Shown: one piece after another, positions 59,331-64,000 of the stretch
How positions within the stretch are numbered: position 1 is the first letter of the stretch
How the letters are laid out: every line of letters begins with the position of its first letter
DNA from: Clarkia xantiana subsp. parviflora
Lineage: Eukaryota > Streptophyta > Magnoliopsida > Myrtales > Onagraceae
NCBI GenBank assembly: GCA_036873135.1
Contig: JAPTYO010000007.1
Location: forward strand, 28,750,763 to 28,814,762
Length of the DNA stretch: 64,000 nt
Direction of reading: 5' to 3'
The notes under the pieces: generated by a model
What the model saw: only the letters and a program-made list of their open reading frames with translations
The model's database searches: none
What the model was told of the DNA's origin: nothing
Made by a program: the position numbers and the translations under genes

Positions 59331-60472
59331 TGTTTGAATTATCGTCACATAAATTTAGAATACGTACAAAGTTGAAAAGAAATTAATAACATAAGTATAA
59401 CTTTTGATCATATGCACTATTTTTCTAATTGTTAATATTAATTTTAACTTTATAGGAAATATATTTATAAAAATAATTTAAAAATTAGTAACATTTAATT
59501 ATAAAAATGATTATCAAATTTTATTAATATGATTTCAATTAATGATATTCAAGTTGATTTTATGGTTTTAAATATTTTATTATTATTATACATTTGTTAC
59601 AAATATGTTGAAATAATTTAGCAATACAAAGAATACATATTATATATTCAGCTTCATAGATAGTTATAGCTGGTATATAATAATGTTAAGTTAGTTTTCT
59701 CAGTAAAAAAATATAAAGGCTACATTGCTTCTTTAGAACATCTATCTTCACAAAAAAATTGTATAAAAAAACAGATAATTATATTGAGTAAAATTCATAT
59801 TTTATTTTATATTTAAATATTTATTTAGTTTTTTTTTATTTAATTTGTTTCTATTTTATCTTCTTTCATGTTTTTAAATTTATGAAGCTAATTTTTAGTT
59901 ATGTATTGGCTAAAAAATATATTAAGCACAATATATTTAGTGTAGTTTTATTGTATCATTCTTTATTTTTAATTTTTTTTTTCGGATAAGTACTTTTTTC
60001 TAATTTCTTATATTTTTATTCTTAATTTGTTTATTCCACATGTTAGTGAAATTTTCTAAAGTAATATACAGTGTGCAAAATTTACATTTATATACTTTTA
60101 TTAAGTTGCAAGACTTAATTTTATTAATTACTGACCCTAACAGAAATTGATTACAGTTTATTTGGCATCAACTTAATATGAAAAATTGACATCAATTTTT
60201 TTTATTAATGCGATATTTAGATGAAAAATAATCAGTTCAATGCGACATTGAAACACATATCTCAATCGATCTAAAGAAGACGGAATTAAGAGAAAAAACT
60301 ATCGATGGAGAATTCGTAAGTTGCTTTATTTGTACTTCACTATTCAATTACATCAATAGTTTTCACCTCATTAAATTGGCCATTGAGTGTTTTATCTCCG
60401 TTTCATTTGCAACAGATTTGATTGTTTAGATGTACCTTGACCTATGCTATATTTGGCTGATTATGCTACTGA

Positions 60473-61496
60473 CTAGGTAACTTACCTGCGCTTTGCGCGG
60501 AGTTAAACATTTTATTCGTAATGGTTTATATAAACCGTTTTTTTTTAAGATTGGGTGGATTACTATTCTTTAAATTAGTATTAATTCAAAAGATTTAATA
60601 AAAAAACATAATGGTTCTCAAGATGAAATGGGAATGTTGCAACTTGCAACAAAATTATAATATTGATTATATATATCTTATATATAATATAATTCTGAAA
60701 AAAAAAAATCCAAAAGATAAAAAGATTAATCATGCAATCATATTACTCTCTTCAAATATTATTTTTGCATTTTGTTTTAGACTTAAAAAGAATAGAACTT
60801 TTGCCAAATTTTACCATTATAAATGGGTATATTAAACAATTTAATTAGTTTTTCATTAAAGTCGTATGCAATATATGAAAATTATGAACCACATTTTAAT
60901 TACTAAAATTTATATGTAATAAAGTTAACATGTGCACAATTACGTATTTTTCATCCATTTTTACTTAACAATTTTATAAATTAATGTACACATTCGGTGG
61001 TCGTGAGAAATGAAATATCGTAAAATAATAAATGTGAAGTAAAAATTGTATTACCATATTCAATACTGATAAATGCGAGGTTAAAAAAAAGTGAAGTTAG
61101 ATCCTAAACCCTATATATATAAATATATATGTATAGATATATATTTATGCAAATATTCACTAAACAATAAAATTTATAATCTAATAAGCATAAATAATAG
61201 TACAAAAAAGTAACAATTTTTTTTTAAAAAAAAATTTAAGGTGGATTGTTCGAGTTAGTATTAAGTGGAAAAAGAAAAAAAAAAATGGACAAAAGTTTGT
61301 AACGACTCGCAAGATGCAATGAGAGTGCTTGGAGGAGATCTAAGCTCCTAAAATAGTCTACATGGCGTCGCCATGTCATCGTGAAGAAAGTTTAGGTTAT
61401 GTGGACCAGTATAATTGTTTCATTTTGACATATCATTGATGTATTGTATTACTCACAAGAAGATAGACAACCTTTTAGAATTATATTATATATAGA
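60473..61496 (-). mobile_element. Non-autonomous Helitron with both ends, 1,024 bp
   Basis: On the minus strand the 5' end is TCTATATATAATATAATTCT after host A (61497). The 3' end is CCGCGCAAAGCGCAGG, short spacer, TTACCTAG, then host T. No TSD or TIR, as expected. It has no Rep/helicase coding capacity; the 74-residue ORF at 60611-60835 is AT-driven. Confidence 0.78.
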
Positions 61497-64000
61497 TTTT
61501 TAACAGAGTTATTATGATTTCTCTTCTTAAATATCATTTTTTCTGGCGTACAAGGTTTTGCAGTGATGCATTTTTATGGCGTACAAGATTTTGCCGTGAT
61601 GCTAAGCATTATGTGTTTAATTTTTTCCCATGTACCACAACCAACAAAAATATATAAATAAGCCTAAACAATTTCATTACTTGCAACAATTCAGTCTCTC
61701 CCTTTCTCTTTACATCTGCTAAGAAAAATACAAAACATAAACGCTAAAGGAAATCACATTTTCCAGAAAATGAATTCCCTAGAAATACTAACATCTATTA
61801 ACGTTGTAATATAAGAATGGAATTAAAACTAAGAAAATATGAGATTTTCAAGTATAGATGAATAAGAGGAGCTTATTTCTCTGACGACACATGCATGATC
61901 CTCTCATCCTTGCCCTTTACCATCCTTTTACGAATAAGCACTACAAAGCATGTGCGGAAATTGAATTTAACTTCACTATAAATATATAGGCAAAATCCCG
62001 AAAGCCCAACAAGTAAATAAAGTTGAACTATAGACAACATGACTGGGAGGACTAGTGAGTTAGATTTATCCTTGGTCCTAGCTGAACAAATTTGTGATCT
62101 GTTACCCAAAAACTAACATAAGCATGCAACTGGATATCATCACACTAAATTAACGGTAAAAGGCTAAAAGCTAAAACTAACACATTTTCTTCATACAAAG
62201 GAAAAAAAACAATAAAAATAATACTTTTGATAATATTACTCGCTACAAGTAAAAGTAGATCAGCAGCAACATGGTACATTCTATCCTTAGTCTTAAAAGG
62301 ATAAAAAATATCATGATTCGTAGTCATTAAGAATTTTGTTCTTTCTTTCATTTCTCTGCTAAACTTTAACTTCTAATTCCTCAGATTATGTTATTTCGAG
62401 AAAAGAAGATCAAATATTACATGCAAGTTTAAACCCAAAAGATGCTCAGTAACTCTCTAGGAGCTTTACCATTTGAAACATATAATATTTGGAGTTTTAG
62501 TACACATTTGAATCTATAGTATACTTAAGTTGAACAATGAAGATACATAAATTTACCAATACTTTTTGACATGATTGGACCAAGTTTTAATATATAATAC
62601 AATACAATACTCAAATATTAAATCTCGACATGTGTGATTGCGGACATAAAAAATGATATGCATAGCTTAGAGCCAATTGTAGAAAGTAAGTCCTAGGATA
62701 TCCGGGTATTCTAGACACTACAATTGGTAGATGCGACCTTACCCGTTCATAAGATTCATCCAAGATGATGCACCAGTCACAGGAACTCGGACCTTGTAGA
62801 AGTGAAGTTTATGTAAATGTCATCAATGTCAGCAATACATCACAGCTGTTAAAGAATGTAAATGCCGAGGAAAATATAAGTAATAAAGCATTTAGGAGTG
62901 AAGTAAAGAAAGAAGTGATCAATGTTTAGTTACAGTCATGGTCAAAACTATCGTAGAATGCTTCTTCTTTTCTTTATATATATATATATGGTAGCATAAC
63001 TTAAAACGAAAGTAAATTCTCAACCCCAACAAAACTAATGGAGAATGTATAATCTTAACTTAAATTGACTAAAACAAGATTATTAGAGTTTCTAAGAACA
63101 TGAAATCTCTGAATTCAAATTAATGAAAACAGATTATCAGAACAAAACCATTAAAGTTTACGGTAAAAACTACTTTAAAAATTTTGCGAAATTGATGCTA
63201 CAAAAGACAAATCTTCACAACTCACACTTTTTCTAGCAAACCTGTGACGAATTTATCACCCATAAAAGTACAGACCCAATAATCGGTAAAGATCTACAAG
63301 GAATGCTTAAATGCGAATCAATAGAAAGCTCAATACCAATCTACATGTCTAATAGACAACTTCAATGAAAACCCACATTAAATCAGCCACAGATTCATGC
63401 CATGCAAATAAAAATATTGCTCAAACCAGACAATTTGTTGACAATGACCCTAACCCTAAACGAAAACTCACACAATTTGGAGAAACCGTACCCGATAGAT
63501 ATTTGGAAGTTGGTAAAGAGCTTTGCAGAGAGTTACTTGTTACAATACTGGAGTAAAGATCTGTGATGCAGCAGATCTACGGAACGAAAATCTGTGACGG
63601 CGGGTGGAGCGGTGAGGCGCGTCAACATATAGGTCTACAACGGATGCTGGTGGCGACAGCAGATCTACGTTTGTTCAATGGACGGTGACGAAGATGGCGA
63701 CTGGATCTACTTGGCAAGGACGGCGGTGGCTCCACCTCCGAGAGCTCCATGTCTCCTCTGATAACTCTCCTATGTCTCCACCTCCATCGACCTTCTTTAA
63801 GCTATGACCGAAGTAGAGCTTGTTTTTTTGCCAGTAAGTAAAGCTTTTTTAAAACAAAATTTTGAAGATACTTAACGCTCCGTTGACAGAAAAACGCGTT
63901 TTCAGGTTTCACCCGTATTAGACCCGATCACTCTAATTACCGCCCGTCTAAATCGGGCCAAGAACAAAAAAAGTAAAAATTGCAAATATATCCCTCCTTA
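61497..64000. other. Right-end region, no confident gene
   Basis: Short ORFs on both strands show no known motif. On the minus strand 62845-62743 is bounded by good splice sites (TTAACAG| and |GTAAGG). Near 63590-63800 sequence is GC-richer with short minus-strand ORFs. This could be a leader and exon of a minus-strand transcript, but no coding frame links them. Confidence 0.4.

Noticed and set aside
63365..63556. ORF of 63 residues near the right edge
   Set aside because: No known motif, no TATA or downstream exon.

Overview
This is a nuclear fragment of a plant genome, almost certainly a eudicot. The DNA is AT-rich, genes carry short exons with GT..AG introns, and the recognisable products are plant-specific or plant-type: an X8 callose-binding protein, a PRS4-type PRPP synthetase, a nepenthesin-like aspartic protease, an RPAP2/RIMA phosphatase and a PAR1-type HLH protein. 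The repeats are also plant types: LINE, Tat-like Ty3/Gypsy, Ty1/Copia, Helitrons, and MITEs resembling hAT and Mutator elements. I cannot name the species.

Layout. 0-3 kb: 3' part of an X8-domain, GPI-anchored protein gene (+). 4.1-10.4 kb: a decayed 6.27-kb LINE (-) with a 15-bp target-site duplication (TSD). 11.9-18 kb: AT-rich repeat territory with a GC-rich hAT-like MITE and several Helitron ends. 18.6-20.7 kb: complete seven-exon PRS4-type gene (+). 21.3-21.9 kb: degenerate tandem repeat. 22.0-23.3 kb: intronless aspartic protease gene (-). 23.6-24.0 kb: Mutator-like MITE with telomere-type motifs at its hairpin tip. 24.7-34.3 kb: a 9.6-kb LTR element (-) with a gag-like remnant, no recognisable pol, an antisense ORF and several minisatellites; this matches the Tat lineage layout. 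34.8-38.1 kb: putative Helitron (+). 38.6-42.0 kb: six-exon RPAP2/RIMA gene (+). 42.6-43.6 kb: two MITEs in opposite orientation. 48.1-48.5 kb: single-exon PAR1-like HLH gene (+). 49.6-49.9 kb: SINE-like retroposon. 50.5-57.1 kb: young Copia element (+) split by a 647-bp hAT-like MITE. 58-61.5 kb: Helitron ends, one copy with both ends. 61.5-64 kb: no confident gene.

The five cellular genes are unrelated single-copy-style genes, not a pathway cluster. Most of the window is mobile DNA, and its history can be partly ordered. The LINE is old (many stops). The Tat-like LTRs differ by about 15 substitutions over roughly 745 bp. The Copia LTRs differ by 4 substitutions in 327 bp. The hAT-like MITE entered the Copia element after that. 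The most unusual objects are the antisense ORF with plausible splice sites plus hairpin-bearing minisatellites inside the Tat-like element, the GC-rich hAT-like MITEs, and the telomere-motif MITE. All assignments come from reading the sequence; no database search was run.
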